Assembly: GCA_966212505.1 (NCBI GenBank)
Contig: CBIHRS010000012.1
Span: 62,001 to 126,000 of the forward strand
Source of the DNA: CAMLIZ01 sp966212505
Lineage (GTDB): Bacteria; Pseudomonadota; Gammaproteobacteria; Burkholderiales; Burkholderiaceae_C
Length of the DNA stretch: 64,000 bases
Reading direction: 5' to 3'
A model generated the notes under the pieces. The model worked only from the letters and a program-made list of their open reading frames with translations. It made no database searches and was not told where the DNA came from. Positions within the stretch are counted from its first letter, which is position 1, and each line of letters starts with the position of its first letter. Positions 50,118 to 59,044 of the stretch are shown one piece after another. Made by a program: the position numbers and the translations under genes.

Positions 50118-52943
50118 CTATGCGTTGAGGGCCGTCGACCCCAGCCAGCGGTCGAGCGCCGACAGCAGGCTCTCGATCGACACCGGCTTGATCAGGTGCT
50201 CGTCGAAGCCGGCCTGCAGCGCACGCTGGCGGTCGGCCTCGCTGCCATAGCCGGTGAGCGCCAGCAGGCGCGCGGAGGCGGTGCGGGCATCGGCCCGCAG
50301 GCGGCGGGCCAGCTCATAGCCATCGATGCCCGGCAGGCCGATGTCGAGCACCGCCACTTCGGGCACGAAGCTGTCGAGCAGCGCGAGTGCCGATCGGGCA
50401 TCGGTGGCCGAGCAGGCCTCGTAGCCCAGCTCCTCGAGCACCATCACCAGCGTCTGCGCCGCGTCGATGTTGTCGTCGACGATCAGCACGCGGTGGCCCG
50501 CCTCCGCAGGCAGCACCGCAGCGGGGGCGGCCTTCGGCACTGCCGCCTGGGCCTCGGTTTCCGCTGCCAGCGGCAGCCGCACGACGAAGCGACTGCCCTG
50601 GTTCTCGCCCGGGCTCTCGGCGCGAACCTGGCCGCCATGCATCTCGACCAGCGTCTTCACGATCGCCAGGCCCAGGCCGAGGCCGCCCACCTGCCGGTCG
50701 AGCGACTGCCGGCCCTGCACGAAGAGCTCGAACACATGCGGCAGCAGTTCGGGCGCGATGCCGCTGCCCGCATCCTCCACGATGACCTCGGCCATGCCGT
50801 CGACCGTGTGCAGCTGCACGCCGATGTGGCCGTGCAGCGGCGTGAACTTGGCCGCGTTGGTCAGCAGGTTGCCGAAGACCTGCGCGAGGCGCACCTCGTC
50901 GCCCAGCACCGGCACCGGTACCGCCGGCTGGTCGAGCACCACCGGCGACGAGCGCTGGTCGAGCAGCGGCTGCGACATCTCGAGCGCCCGGGCAATCACG
51001 TGGCGCAGGTCGACGCGCTCGCGCTGCAGCTGCACCTTGCCGCGCGTGATGCGCGACACGTCGAGCAGGTCGTCCACCAGGCGCGACAGGTGGCCGACCT
51101 GACGCTCGATGACCTGGCGTTCGCTGAGGCATGCATCGCCATCGCGCAGGGTCATCAGGTGCAGCGCGGTGACGATGGGCGCCAGCGGGTTGCGCAGCTC
51201 ATGCCCCAGCATCGCGAGGAACTCGTCCTTCGTGCGGTTGGCCGCCTCGGCATGGTGGCGCGCGGCCTCGGCCTCGGCATAGAGCCGGGCATTGTCGAGC
51301 GCGAGCGCGGCGCGCTGCGCCAGCTCGGAAAGCAGCGCGCAGTCTTCCTCATGCAGCATGCGGCCCGATTCGGCCTGCAGCGCCGCCATGGCGCCCAGCG
51401 TGCGGCCGCGGGCGATCAGCGGCACGATGAAGTAGGCCCGCATGCCGATCGCGCGCGCAAAGGCCTGCATGTCGGGATCGCGGATCTGGCTCAGCTCGCT
51501 GAGCGTGTGGTAGTTGACCAGCTGCGAATGGCCGGTGGCGATGCACCAGCCCATCGTGCCGGGCACCGTGGGGTCCGGGTGCAGGCCCTCGACCATGCGC
51601 GTGGCGTCCTGCGTCTTGTTGCCATCGGCGTGGTGGGTGAGCCCGCGCTGCAGCCGGCCCTCGGCATCGACGAGGTCGATGCGGCACCAGTCGGCGATGC
51701 CGGGCACCACCACCGCCGCGATCGCGCGCAGCGTGGCCTGCGGCTCGAGCGAACGCGACAGCTCGGCGCCGGCGCTCGCCAGCAGCTCGAGCCGGCGCCG
51801 CGCCTGCTCGGCCTCGGCCCGGGCCGCCCGCTCGGAATTGAGGAGCCGCTCGCGCTCGGCCTCGCCCTGCGCACGCTGGCGCACCGATGCCGCCAGCGCA
51901 TCCGACACTTCTTGCAGTTCGGGGATTTCGCCGGGCGGCAGCTCGGGGATGGCGCCGGAGCCGATGGCTTGCGCGGCCTGCCGCAGCGCGCCGATCGGCC
52001 GGTTGATGCTGCGGGCCATGCCCCAGGCGGCCAGCGCGCCGAGGGCGACCGACAGCAGCAGGCCACCGCCGTAGGCCGCCAGCGAGCGATAGGCCGCGCT
52101 CTCGATCTGCGCACTCGGGATGCCGACCGCCACCGTCCAGCCGCTCTGCGCCGAGCGGGTGTAGGCGCTGTAGACCGCGTCGCCCTCGAGCGCCTGCGTC
52201 GGCCCCGCTCCTTCGAGGCCGCGCTCGATCATCAGCGCCTTCAGCGAAGGCGACGCCTGGGTACCGATGCTTTCCGGCGCGCGCGAGCGCGCGACGCGCA
52301 GCCCCTTGGCATCGAACACCGACACCACCCAGTCGGACGGCACGCGCTGGCGCCGCACCACCTGGCCGATCGCCTGCGGGCGGATGGCCGCCGTGAGCAC
52401 ATAGCGCAGCTCGCGGCCGCTGAACACCGGCACGCGGGCCGGCACCGCATATTCGCCGCGCGCCCCACGCGCGAGGTCGCCGATCACCGGCTTGCCCGAC
52501 TGCACCACGCGATCGAAGCTGGCTCGCTCGACGATCGGCGGCAGTGCGCGCCCCAGTGGCTGGCCGGTGTTGGCCAGCACCCGTCCCTGCGGATCGGCGA
52601 CGATGACCACCAGCCAGTCGGGCCGGGAGGCCAGCACGCGCTGCGCACGGGCATAGAAGCCGGCGATGTCGCCCTGCTCGAGGGTCAGCGAGGTGGACAG
52701 CACCTGCAGCGCCGCCACCGACTGGCTCAGTTCGGCATCGACCGCCGTGGCCAATGCCCGCGAGATGTCGAGCCCTGCGCTCTCGGCCTGGGCCTGCTGC
52801 TGCTGCACCAGCAGCCACAGCCCCACGCCCGCCATCGCCGCCAGCGGGAGGATGGCCGCTGCGGCCAGCAGATACAACCGCCTGCGGAGCGGTAGTTTTC
52901 GCACCAACCGTCCCCTTCCGTTGCCAGTGAATTCGCCCAGCAT
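50118..52943 (-). CDS. Hybrid sensor histidine kinase/response regulator
   Basis: This 941-aa protein has an N-terminal membrane helix (LLAAAAILPLAAMAGVGLWL), an extracytoplasmic Cache-like sensor (about residues 50-275), a second helix, a HAMP region, a GAF domain (near 430-540), a HisKA domain (LGHELRNP, His about 580), an ATPase domain (GGLGLGLAIVKTLVEMHGG) and a C-terminal receiver (VLIVDDNIDAAQT and VLDIGLPGIDGYE, Asp about 866). It senses an extracellular signal and phosphorylates itself. The output partner is unknown. It ends the run of genes before nirE. Confidence 0.93.
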   Translation of the reverse strand: MLGEFTGNGRGRLVRKLPLRRRLYLLAAAAILPLAAMAGVGLWLLVQQQQAQAESAGLDISRALATAVDAELSQSVAALQVLSTSLTLEQGDIAGFYARAQRVLASRPDWLVVIVADPQGRVLANTGQPLGRALPPIVERASFDRVVQSGKPVIGDLARGARGEYAVPARVPVFSGRELRYVLTAAIRPQAIGQVVRRQRVPSDWVVSVFDAKGLRVARSRAPESIGTQASPSLKALMIERGLEGAGPTQALEGDAVYSAYTRSAQSGWTVAVGIPSAQIESAAYRSLAAYGGGLLLSVALGALAAWGMARSINRPIGALRQAAQAIGSGAIPELPPGEIPELQEVSDALAASVRQRAQGEAERERLLNSERAARAEAEQARRRLELLASAGAELSRSLEPQATLRAIAAVVVPGIADWCRIDLVDAEGRLQRGLTHHADGNKTQDATRMVEGLHPDPTVPGTMGWCIATGHSQLVNYHTLSELSQIRDPDMQAFARAIGMRAYFIVPLIARGRTLGAMAALQAESGRMLHEEDCALLSELAQRAALALDNARLYAEAEAARHHAEAANRTKDEFLAMLGHELRNPLAPIVTALHLMTLRDGDACLSERQVIERQVGHLSRLVDDLLDVSRITRGKVQLQRERVDLRHVIARALEMSQPLLDQRSSPVVLDQPAVPVPVLGDEVRLAQVFGNLLTNAAKFTPLHGHIGVQLHTVDGMAEVIVEDAGSGIAPELLPHVFELFVQGRQSLDRQVGGLGLGLAIVKTLVEMHGGQVRAESPGENQGSRFVVRLPLAAETEAQAAVPKAAPAAVLPAEAGHRVLIVDDNIDAAQTLVMVLEELGYEACSATDARSALALLDSFVPEVAVLDIGLPGIDGYELARRLRADARTASARLLALTGYGSEADRQRALQAGFDEHLIKPVSIESLLSALDRWLGSTALNA

Positions 52944-52976
52944 ATCGGATGCCCGCGCTGCCCGCGAGCCGGGGCT

Positions 52977-53804
52977 TCAGGTGTTGGCGCGTATGTCGTT
53001 CATGTTCGCCGCCAGCGCGGCATGCAGCGACACCACCGAGCCGATCACGATCAGCGCCGGTGACCGCACCTGGTTCATCGCGGCCAGCGTCGGCAGGCTG
53101 AACAGCGTGCCGCAGACCGTGCGCTGCGCCGGCAGCGTGGCCTTCTCGATCACCGCGGCCGGCGTGTCGGCCGGCAGGCCATGCGCGATCAGCTGCGCAC
53201 ACACCTGCGGCAAGGTGCTCACGCCCATGTAGACCACCACCGTCTGCCGCGGCCGGGCGAGCATCGCCCAGTCGAGGTCGAGGTGGTGCTCGCCGGCTTC
53301 GGCCCGCATGTGGCCGGTGGTCAGCACCAGCGTGGCCGCATGGTCGCGATGCGTCAGCGGTATGCCTGCCGCGGCCGCGGCACCCTGGGCCGCACTGATG
53401 CCCGGCACCACCTCGAACGGGATGCCGGCCTCGGCCAGGGCCTGCGCCTCCTCGCCGCCGCGGCCGAAGATGTAGCAGTCGCCGCCCTTCAGTCGCACCA
53501 GCGAACGCCCCTGCCGCGCGAGCCGCACCATGCAGTCGATGATGCCCTCCTGCGGCAGCGTGTGGTGGCCGCTCTCCTTGCCCACGTAGAGCCGGTCGGC
53601 ATCGGCCGACAGCAGGTCGAGCACCTCGCGCGAGACGAGGTGGTCGTACAGCACCAGCTTCGCCTGCTGCAGGGCCTTGGCCGCGCGCAAGGTCAGCAGC
53701 TCGGGATCACCCGGACCGGCGCCGACGAGCGTGACCGTGCCGGGCGCCCTTGCCGCCGGCGCACCGTCGGGCACGAACTGCAGCGGTTCGTGAAGTACGG
53801 CCAT
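52977..53804 (-). CDS. nirE: Uroporphyrinogen-III C-methyltransferase (SUMT), heme d1 pathway
   Basis: This 275-aa protein is a SAM-dependent SUMT: VTLVGAGPGDPELLTLRAAK at the start, LYVGKESGHH, and the central VRLKGGDCYIFGRGGEE. It methylates uroporphyrinogen III to precorrin-2, the first committed step towards siroheme and heme d1. Being divergent from nirS, it is the NirE of the cluster. The ATG at 53804 is preferred; an in-frame start at 53846 lies close to the Dnr-type site. Confidence 0.92.
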   Translation of the reverse strand: MAVLHEPLQFVPDGAPAARAPGTVTLVGAGPGDPELLTLRAAKALQQAKLVLYDHLVSREVLDLLSADADRLYVGKESGHHTLPQEGIIDCMVRLARQGRSLVRLKGGDCYIFGRGGEEAQALAEAGIPFEVVPGISAAQGAAAAAGIPLTHRDHAATLVLTTGHMRAEAGEHHLDLDWAMLARPRQTVVVYMGVSTLPQVCAQLIAHGLPADTPAAVIEKATLPAQRTVCGTLFSLPTLAAMNQVRSPALIVIGSVVSLHAALAANMNDIRANT

Positions 53805-53858
53805 CGCGAGCCTTCGTCGTTGGAACGCCGCCATTGTTGAAAGCACATGAGGTCCGGA

Positions 53859-53876
53859 CCTTGACGCAGTTCAAGG
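53859..53876. promoter_or_regulatory. Dnr/NnrR (Crp-Fnr family) binding site between nirE and nirS
   Basis: CCTTGACGCAGTTCAAGG is a perfect 6-6-6 inverted repeat containing TTGAC-N4-TTCAA, close to the Fnr/Dnr consensus TTGAT-N4-ATCAA. Its centre is about 80 bp before the nirS start and 64 bp before the nirE start. A Dnr-like regulator gene sits at 62354, so nitric-oxide-dependent activation of nirS is likely. A -10 element near 53897 is weak. Confidence 0.75.
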
Positions 53877-53947
53877 ACCGCCCCTGCTCACGGATCGACC
53901 ATCCAGGCGCCACATCAAGCAAGCACGCAGGAGATAGGAGAAGCGCC

Positions 53948-55669
53948 ATGCGATCGATGAAGCTCAAGCACCTGGCCGCCATCACGACCGTGATGCTGGC
54001 CGCCAGCGCCTTCGCGCAGGAACACAAGAAGGACGTCAGTCAACCCGAGCTCAACTACCAGGCCGGCGGCTCGCCGCTGGCCAACGAGCCGATGTACCAG
54101 AGCACGAACTCCAAGGCTCCGCCGATGACGCAGGCCGAGTTCGACTTCGGCCGCAAGACCTACTTCGAGCGCTGCGCCGGCTGCCACGGCGTGCTGCGCA
54201 AGGGCGCCACCGGCAAGCCGCTGACGCCCGACATCACGCTGCCCAAGGGCACCGACTACCTGAAGGTCTTCATCGCCTACGGCTCGCCGGCCGGCATGCC
54301 CAACTGGCTGACCTCGGGCGAGCTCGACGAGAAGACGGTCGACATCATGGCCCGCTACATCCAGCAGGATCCTCCGACCCCGCCCGAGTTCGGCATGGAC
54401 CAGATGAAGGCGACCTGGAAGGTCATCGTGCCGCCTGAAGCGCGGCCGAAGAAGAAGATGAACAACTACAACATCGACAACATCTTCTCGACCACGCTGC
54501 GCGACGCCGGCGAGGTGGCGCTGATCGACGGCGACACCAAGAAGATCATCAACGTGGTGAAGACCGGCTACGCGGTGCACATCTCGCGGCTGTCGGCCTC
54601 GGGCCGCTACCTGTTCGTGATCGGCCGCGACGCCAAGATCAACATGATCGACCTGTGGATGGAGAAGCCCGACAACGTGGCCGAGATCCGCATCGGCCTC
54701 GAGGCCCGTTCGGTCGACACCTCGAAGTACAAGGGCTACGAAGACCGGTTCGCGATCGCCGGCAGCTACTGGCCGCCGCAGTACGTGATCATGAAGGGCG
54801 ACACGCTGGAGCCGCTGAAGATCGTGGCCACCCGCGGCATGACGGTCGACAAGCAGGAATACCACCCCGAGCCGCGCGTGGCCTCCATCGTCTCGTCGCA
54901 CTACAAGCCCGAGTTCGTCGTCAACGTCAAGGAAACGGGCAAGACGCTGCTGGTCGACTACTCGAACCTCGATGCGCTGAAGGTCACCGAGATCGGCACC
55001 GCGCGCTTCCTGCACGACGGCGGCATGGACTCCACCGGCCGCTACTTCATGGTGGCCGCCAACCAGAGCAACAAGATCGCCGCGGTCGATCTGAAGGAAG
55101 GCAAGCTGGCCGCGCTGATCGACGTGGGCAAGATCCCGCACCCGGGCCGCGGCGCCAACTTCGTGCATCCGCAGTTCGGTCCGGTGTGGTCCACCGGCCA
55201 CCTGGGCGACGAGACGATCTCGCTGATCGGCACCGATCCCGTCAAGCACAAGGCGCAGGCCTTCAAGGTGGTGCAGACGCTCAAGGGCCAGGGCGGCGGC
55301 TCGCTGTTCCTGAAGAGCCATCCGAAGTCGCAGCACCTGTACGTGGACACGCCGCTGAACCCCGATCCGAAGATCTCGCAGACGCTGGCCGTGTACGACG
55401 TGAAGGCGCTCGACAAGGGCTACCAGGTGCTGCCGGTGGCCGAATGGGCCGGCATCGCCGACGGCGGCGCCATGCGCGTGGTGCAGCCCGAGTTCAACAA
55501 GGCCGGCGATGAAGTGTGGGTGGCCGTGTGGTCGGCCAAGGACAAGCAGAGCGCGCTGGTCGTCATCGACGACAAGACGCTGAAGCTCAAGACCGTGATC
55601 AAGGATCCGCGCCTCGTCACGCCGACCGGCCACTTCAACGTGCACAACACGCAGCACGACATCTACTGA
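53948..55669 (+). CDS. nirS: Cytochrome cd1 nitrite reductase
   Basis: This 573-aa periplasmic enzyme has a signal peptide (AAITTVMLAASAFA), an N-terminal cytochrome c domain with RCAGCHG (CxxCH at 76-80), and an eight-bladed propeller that holds heme d1. The d1 axial His lies in GYAVHISRLSASGRYLFVIG, and the active-site His regions in EYHPEPR and FLHDGGMDS. It reduces nitrite to nitric oxide. AGGAGATAGGAG precedes the ATG. It is the first gene of the nirSMCF-DL-G-H-J-N run. Confidence 0.98.
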   Translation: MRSMKLKHLAAITTVMLAASAFAQEHKKDVSQPELNYQAGGSPLANEPMYQSTNSKAPPMTQAEFDFGRKTYFERCAGCHGVLRKGATGKPLTPDITLPKGTDYLKVFIAYGSPAGMPNWLTSGELDEKTVDIMARYIQQDPPTPPEFGMDQMKATWKVIVPPEARPKKKMNNYNIDNIFSTTLRDAGEVALIDGDTKKIINVVKTGYAVHISRLSASGRYLFVIGRDAKINMIDLWMEKPDNVAEIRIGLEARSVDTSKYKGYEDRFAIAGSYWPPQYVIMKGDTLEPLKIVATRGMTVDKQEYHPEPRVASIVSSHYKPEFVVNVKETGKTLLVDYSNLDALKVTEIGTARFLHDGGMDSTGRYFMVAANQSNKIAAVDLKEGKLAALIDVGKIPHPGRGANFVHPQFGPVWSTGHLGDETISLIGTDPVKHKAQAFKVVQTLKGQGGGSLFLKSHPKSQHLYVDTPLNPDPKISQTLAVYDVKALDKGYQVLPVAEWAGIADGGAMRVVQPEFNKAGDEVWVAVWSAKDKQSALVVIDDKTLKLKTVIKDPRLVTPTGHFNVHNTQHDIY

Positions 55670-55686
55670 GCGAAGGAGTGAGGACC

Positions 55687-55995
55687 ATGAGAAGCGCTCT
55701 GCTGATCGCAGCCGCCCTCGCGTTCGGCTGCGGCACCGCCGCCGCCACCACCGAGGAGGCGATGAACAAGGCCGGCTGCCTGGCCTGCCACTCGAAGGAC
55801 AAGAAGGTGGTGGGCCCGTCGTTCAAGGACATCGCGGCCAAGTACAAGGGCCAGGACGTGACGGCCAAGCTGATGGAGAAGGTCCGCAAGGGCGGCTCCG
55901 GCAGCTTCGGCCCGATCCCGATGCCGCCCAACGGACCCGACAAGATCAGCGACGGCGACCTGAAGGCCGCGGTCGAGATGATCCTGAAGTCCTGA
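55687..55995 (+). CDS. nirM: Cytochrome c551, electron donor to NirS
   Basis: This 102-aa periplasmic cytochrome has a signal peptide, the heme-binding CLACH (31-35) and the sixth-ligand Met in the loop GPIPMPPNGPDKISDGD. It fits the c551/c8 type that donates electrons to nitrite reductase. It lies 17 bp after nirS. Its stop codon begins repeat copy 3. Confidence 0.93.
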   Translation: MRSALLIAAALAFGCGTAAATTEEAMNKAGCLACHSKDKKVVGPSFKDIAAKYKGQDVTAKLMEKVRKGGSGSFGPIPMPPNGPDKISDGDLKAAVEMILKS

Positions 55996-56075
55996 GATGT
56001 CGGCCCCCACGTCGCTTCGCTCCTGCCCCCCGAGGGGGCGCCCAGCCGCCTTGAGGCGGCTCGGCGGCGGCTGAG
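55993..56075 (+). repeat. 83-bp interspersed hairpin repeat, copy 3
   Basis: It begins at the TGA stop of nirM (TGAGATGTCGG...) and ends ...CGGCGGCTGAG, six bases before the nirC start. It thus fills the nirM-nirC gap. The stems GCCCCC-CGA-GGGGGC and AGCCGCC-TTGA-GGCGGCT are intact. Inside an operon it cannot be a full terminator and may tune the level of downstream nir mRNA. Confidence 0.85.
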
Positions 56076-56081
56076 CCCGCG

Positions 56082-56405
56082 ATGCGCACGGTTGCGTTGC
56101 TGCTGCTGTGCGCCGCTGCGGGCGCTGCCGCGGAGCCGATCGATGCGCCGCGGCAGCAGCAGCTGCTGCACATGGTGCGGCAGGACTGCGGCTCATGCCA
56201 CGGCATGCGCCTGACCGGCGGGCTCGGCCCCGCCCTCACCCGCGAGGCGCTGGCCGGCAAGCCGGCCGCAAGCCTCGCGGCCACCATCTTCCACGGCCGC
56301 CCCGGCACGCCGATGCCGGGCTGGCGAACGATGCTCACCGAAGAAGAAGCCCGCTGGATCGCCGAGGCACTGATCGCAGGGCTTCCACAGGAGACGAAAC
56401 GATGA
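56082..56405 (+). CDS. nirC: Cytochrome c55x
   Basis: This 107-aa periplasmic cytochrome has a signal peptide (TVALLLLCAAAGAAA) and CGSCH at 36-40, with a late Met (GTPMPGW) as sixth ligand. NirC donates electrons to NirS or helps heme d1 maturation. It overlaps nirF by 4 bp (ATGA) and is separated from nirM only by repeat copy 3. Confidence 0.9.
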   Translation: MRTVALLLLCAAAGAAAEPIDAPRQQQLLHMVRQDCGSCHGMRLTGGLGPALTREALAGKPAASLAATIFHGRPGTPMPGWRTMLTEEEARWIAEALIAGLPQETKR

Positions 56406-57583
56406 CATGGCAACGCAGCCTCGCGGCCCTGCTCGGCGCGCTGGCCCTGGCCGGCTGCGCGACACCCTCGCCGCCTGCCGCAGGCACCGGCGACCTCGGC
56501 GTGGTGATCGAGCGTGCGAACGGCACCGTGGCGCTGGTCAACACCACGCGCCGCGAGGTGCTGGCCGAGGTGCCGGGGCTGGGCGACCTGTCGCATGCCT
56601 CGGTGGTGTTCTCGCGCGATGGCGCGCAGGCCTTCGTGTTCGGCCGCGACGGCGCACTGAGCCGCGTGAACCTGCTGACGCGCAGGCTCGAAGCCCGCAT
56701 GATGCAGGCCGGCAACTCGATCGGTGGCGCGATCTCGCAGGACGGCACGCTGCTGGCGGCGCAGAACTACCAGCCCGGCGGCATCAAGGTGTTCGACACC
56801 GCGACACTGAAGCTGGTGGCCGACATCCCCGCCGAATACGCGCCGGGGCAGCTGTCGCGGGTGGTCGGCCTGGTCGATGTGCCGGGGCGGCGCTTCGTGT
56901 ATTCGCTGTTCGATGCCGGCGAGATCTGGATCGCCGACCTCGCCGATGCGGCGAAGCCGCAGGTCACGCGGATCAGGAACATCGGCCGTCAACCTTATGA
57001 CGCGCTGGTCACGCCCGACGGCCGTCACTACATCGCCGGCCTGTTCGGCGAAGACGGCCTCACGCTGGTCGACCTGTGGCAGCGCGAGCCCACCGCGCGG
57101 CGCATCCTCGCCGGCTATGGCCGCGGCGAGCAGCCGCTGCCGGTGTTCAAGATGCCGCACCTGCGCGGCTGGGCGGTGGCAGGCCGGCATGCCTACCTGC
57201 CGGCGATCGGCCGCCACGAGGTGCTGGTGGTCGACACCGACACCTGGCAGGAAGTGGGCCGCATTGCGGTGGCCGGCCAGCCGGTGTTCGTGATGGCGCG
57301 GCCCGACGGCCGGCAGGTCTGGGTCAATTTCGCGGTGCCCGACTACCACCGCGTGCAGGTGATCGACACGCTCTCGAACCAGATCGTCACGACGCTGGAG
57401 CCGGGCAAGGCGGTGCTGCACATGGAGTTCACGCCGCGCGGCGAGGCGGTGTGGATCAGCGCGCGCGACGACAACCGCGTGTCGGTGATCGACACCGCGA
57501 GCTTCGCGACGATCAAGACGCTGGCGCTCGACGCGCCGAGCGGCATCTTCTTCACCGCGCGGGCCGCGCGCATCGGGTTCTAG
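56402..57583 (+). CDS. nirF: Heme d1 biosynthesis lipoprotein NirF
   Basis: This 393-aa lipoprotein has lipobox LAGC (Cys 19). The mature part is a propeller related to NirS and NirN (LDTLSNQ-type VQVIDTLSNQIV, FVMARPDGRQVWVNFAVPDY) without a heme c domain. NirF acts late in heme d1 synthesis, in the periplasm. It follows nirC with an ATGA overlap and ends 2 bp before nirDL. Confidence 0.94.
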   Translation: MTWQRSLAALLGALALAGCATPSPPAAGTGDLGVVIERANGTVALVNTTRREVLAEVPGLGDLSHASVVFSRDGAQAFVFGRDGALSRVNLLTRRLEARMMQAGNSIGGAISQDGTLLAAQNYQPGGIKVFDTATLKLVADIPAEYAPGQLSRVVGLVDVPGRRFVYSLFDAGEIWIADLADAAKPQVTRIRNIGRQPYDALVTPDGRHYIAGLFGEDGLTLVDLWQREPTARRILAGYGRGEQPLPVFKMPHLRGWAVAGRHAYLPAIGRHEVLVVDTDTWQEVGRIAVAGQPVFVMARPDGRQVWVNFAVPDYHRVQVIDTLSNQIVTTLEPGKAVLHMEFTPRGEAVWISARDDNRVSVIDTASFATIKTLALDAPSGIFFTARAARIGF

Positions 57584-57585
57584 CG

Positions 57586-58584
57586 ATGACGGACGACGCC
57601 CTCCGCCTCGCGCTGCTCAACGACTGGCAGCGCCATTTCCCGCTCGTGCGCGAGCCGTTCGGCGTGATCGCACGCGCCGCCGGGATCGACACCGCGACGG
57701 TGCTGCACCGCTACCGCGCGCTCGGCGACGAAGGCGCGATCAGCCGCATCGGCGGCGTGTTCGACGGCCGCGCCGGCGGCAGCGCGATGCTGTGCGCGAT
57801 GGCGGTGCCGGCGCCGCTGCTCGATGCCGTGGCCGCGCTCGTCTCGGCCCATCCGGGCGTGAACCACAACTACGAGCGCGAGCACCGCTACAACCTCTGG
57901 TTCGTGATCACCGGGCGCGACGACGAGACGGTGCACCGCGGCGTCGCCCAGCTGGAAGCCGACATCGGCCTGCGTGCGCTGCGCCTGCCGATGCGCCGGG
58001 CCTACCGCATCGACCTGGGCTTCGACCTGCGCGGCAACAGCGCCGGTGTGCCAGCGCAGCGCCGCGCCGAAGAGGCCACGCCGGTCGACGATCACGACCT
58101 CGGCCTCGCCGCGCTGGTGGAAGACGGCCTGCCGCTGCAGCGCCGGCCGTTCGACCCCTGGGCCGAGGCGCTGGGCCGCCCGGTGTCGGACGTACTGGCC
58201 ACGTTGCAGCGCTGGCTGGGCAAAGGCACGCTGCGCCGCTTCGGCGTGATCGTGCGCCACCATGAGCTCGGCTTCGAGGCCAACGCGATGACAGTGTTCG
58301 ACGTGCCCGACGAGCAGGTCGACCGCTGCGGCCGCGCGCTGGCCGCGCAGCCCGGCATCACGCTGGCCTATCGCCGCGAGCGCGACGCCGGCTGGCCCTA
58401 CAACCTCTATTGCATGGTGCACGGCCGCGACCGCGAGGCCGTGCGCTCGATGATCGAGAGCGCGATGATGGGCAGCGGCCTCGAGGGCTACGACCATGCG
58501 GTGCTGTTCTCGCGCCGCCGCTTCAAGCAGATCGGCGCCCGCCGTTTCCGCGACCTGCCGGAGCCGCAGCATGCTGTCGCGTGA
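57586..58584 (+). CDS. nirDL: Siroheme decarboxylase fusion NirDL
   Basis: This 332-aa protein holds two copies of the AsnC/Lrp-like NirD/L/G/H unit. The first starts LLNDWQRHFPLVREPFGVIA, the second DLGLAALVEDGLPLQRRPF, each followed by a heme-binding half (VNHNYEREHRYNLWF and ITLAYRRERDAGWPYNLY). The set decarboxylates siroheme to didecarboxysiroheme. In some organisms nirD and nirL are separate; here they are one frame. Overlaps the nirG start by 14 bp. Confidence 0.93.
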   Translation: MTDDALRLALLNDWQRHFPLVREPFGVIARAAGIDTATVLHRYRALGDEGAISRIGGVFDGRAGGSAMLCAMAVPAPLLDAVAALVSAHPGVNHNYEREHRYNLWFVITGRDDETVHRGVAQLEADIGLRALRLPMRRAYRIDLGFDLRGNSAGVPAQRRAEEATPVDDHDLGLAALVEDGLPLQRRPFDPWAEALGRPVSDVLATLQRWLGKGTLRRFGVIVRHHELGFEANAMTVFDVPDEQVDRCGRALAAQPGITLAYRRERDAGWPYNLYCMVHGRDREAVRSMIESAMMGSGLEGYDHAVLFSRRRFKQIGARRFRDLPEPQHAVA

Positions 58585-59044
58585 CGATGCGCGCCTCGTG
58601 GCGCACCTGCACGGCGGGCTGCCGCTCGTCGACCGGCCGTTCGCCGAGGTCGGCGCCCAGCTGGGCCTCGGCGAAGACGAGGTGCTTGAGCGGCTGCAGC
58701 GGCTGCTCGCGCAGGGCGTGCTCACCCGCTTCGGCCCGCTCTACCAGATCGAGCGGGCCGGCGGGCAGTTCGTGCTCGCCGCGATGCAGGTGCCCGACGC
58801 CCGCTTCGACGATGTGAGCCGCATCGTCAACGCGCGGCCCGAGGTGGCGCACAACTACCGGCGCGACCATGCGCTGAACATGTGGTTCGTCGTCGCGGCC
58901 GAGACCCCCGCGGCGGCGCAGGCCGCACTCGATGCGATCAGCGCCGACACCGGGCTCGAAGTGTTCGCGTTCCCGAAGGAGCGCGAGTTCTTCGTCGAGC
59001 TGAAGCTGCCGTTGGAAGGCGAGGTGCACGATGGCACTGAGTGA
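58571..59044 (+). CDS. nirG: Siroheme decarboxylase subunit NirG
   Basis: This 157-aa protein is a single AsnC/Lrp-like unit with LVAHLHGGLPLVDRPFAEVG at the N terminus and the heme-pocket segment VAHNYRRDHALNMWF. It acts with NirDL and NirH in siroheme decarboxylation. The ATG at 58571 overlaps nirDL by 14 bp; the 3' end overlaps nirH by 14 bp. Confidence 0.92.
   Translation: MLSRDDARLVAHLHGGLPLVDRPFAEVGAQLGLGEDEVLERLQRLLAQGVLTRFGPLYQIERAGGQFVLAAMQVPDARFDDVSRIVNARPEVAHNYRRDHALNMWFVVAAETPAAAQAALDAISADTGLEVFAFPKEREFFVELKLPLEGEVHDGTE

Noticed and set aside
50052..52895. 947-codon frame on the plus strand
   Set aside because: It mirrors the hybrid sensor kinase exactly and has a low-complexity Gln/Arg/His/Ala translation.
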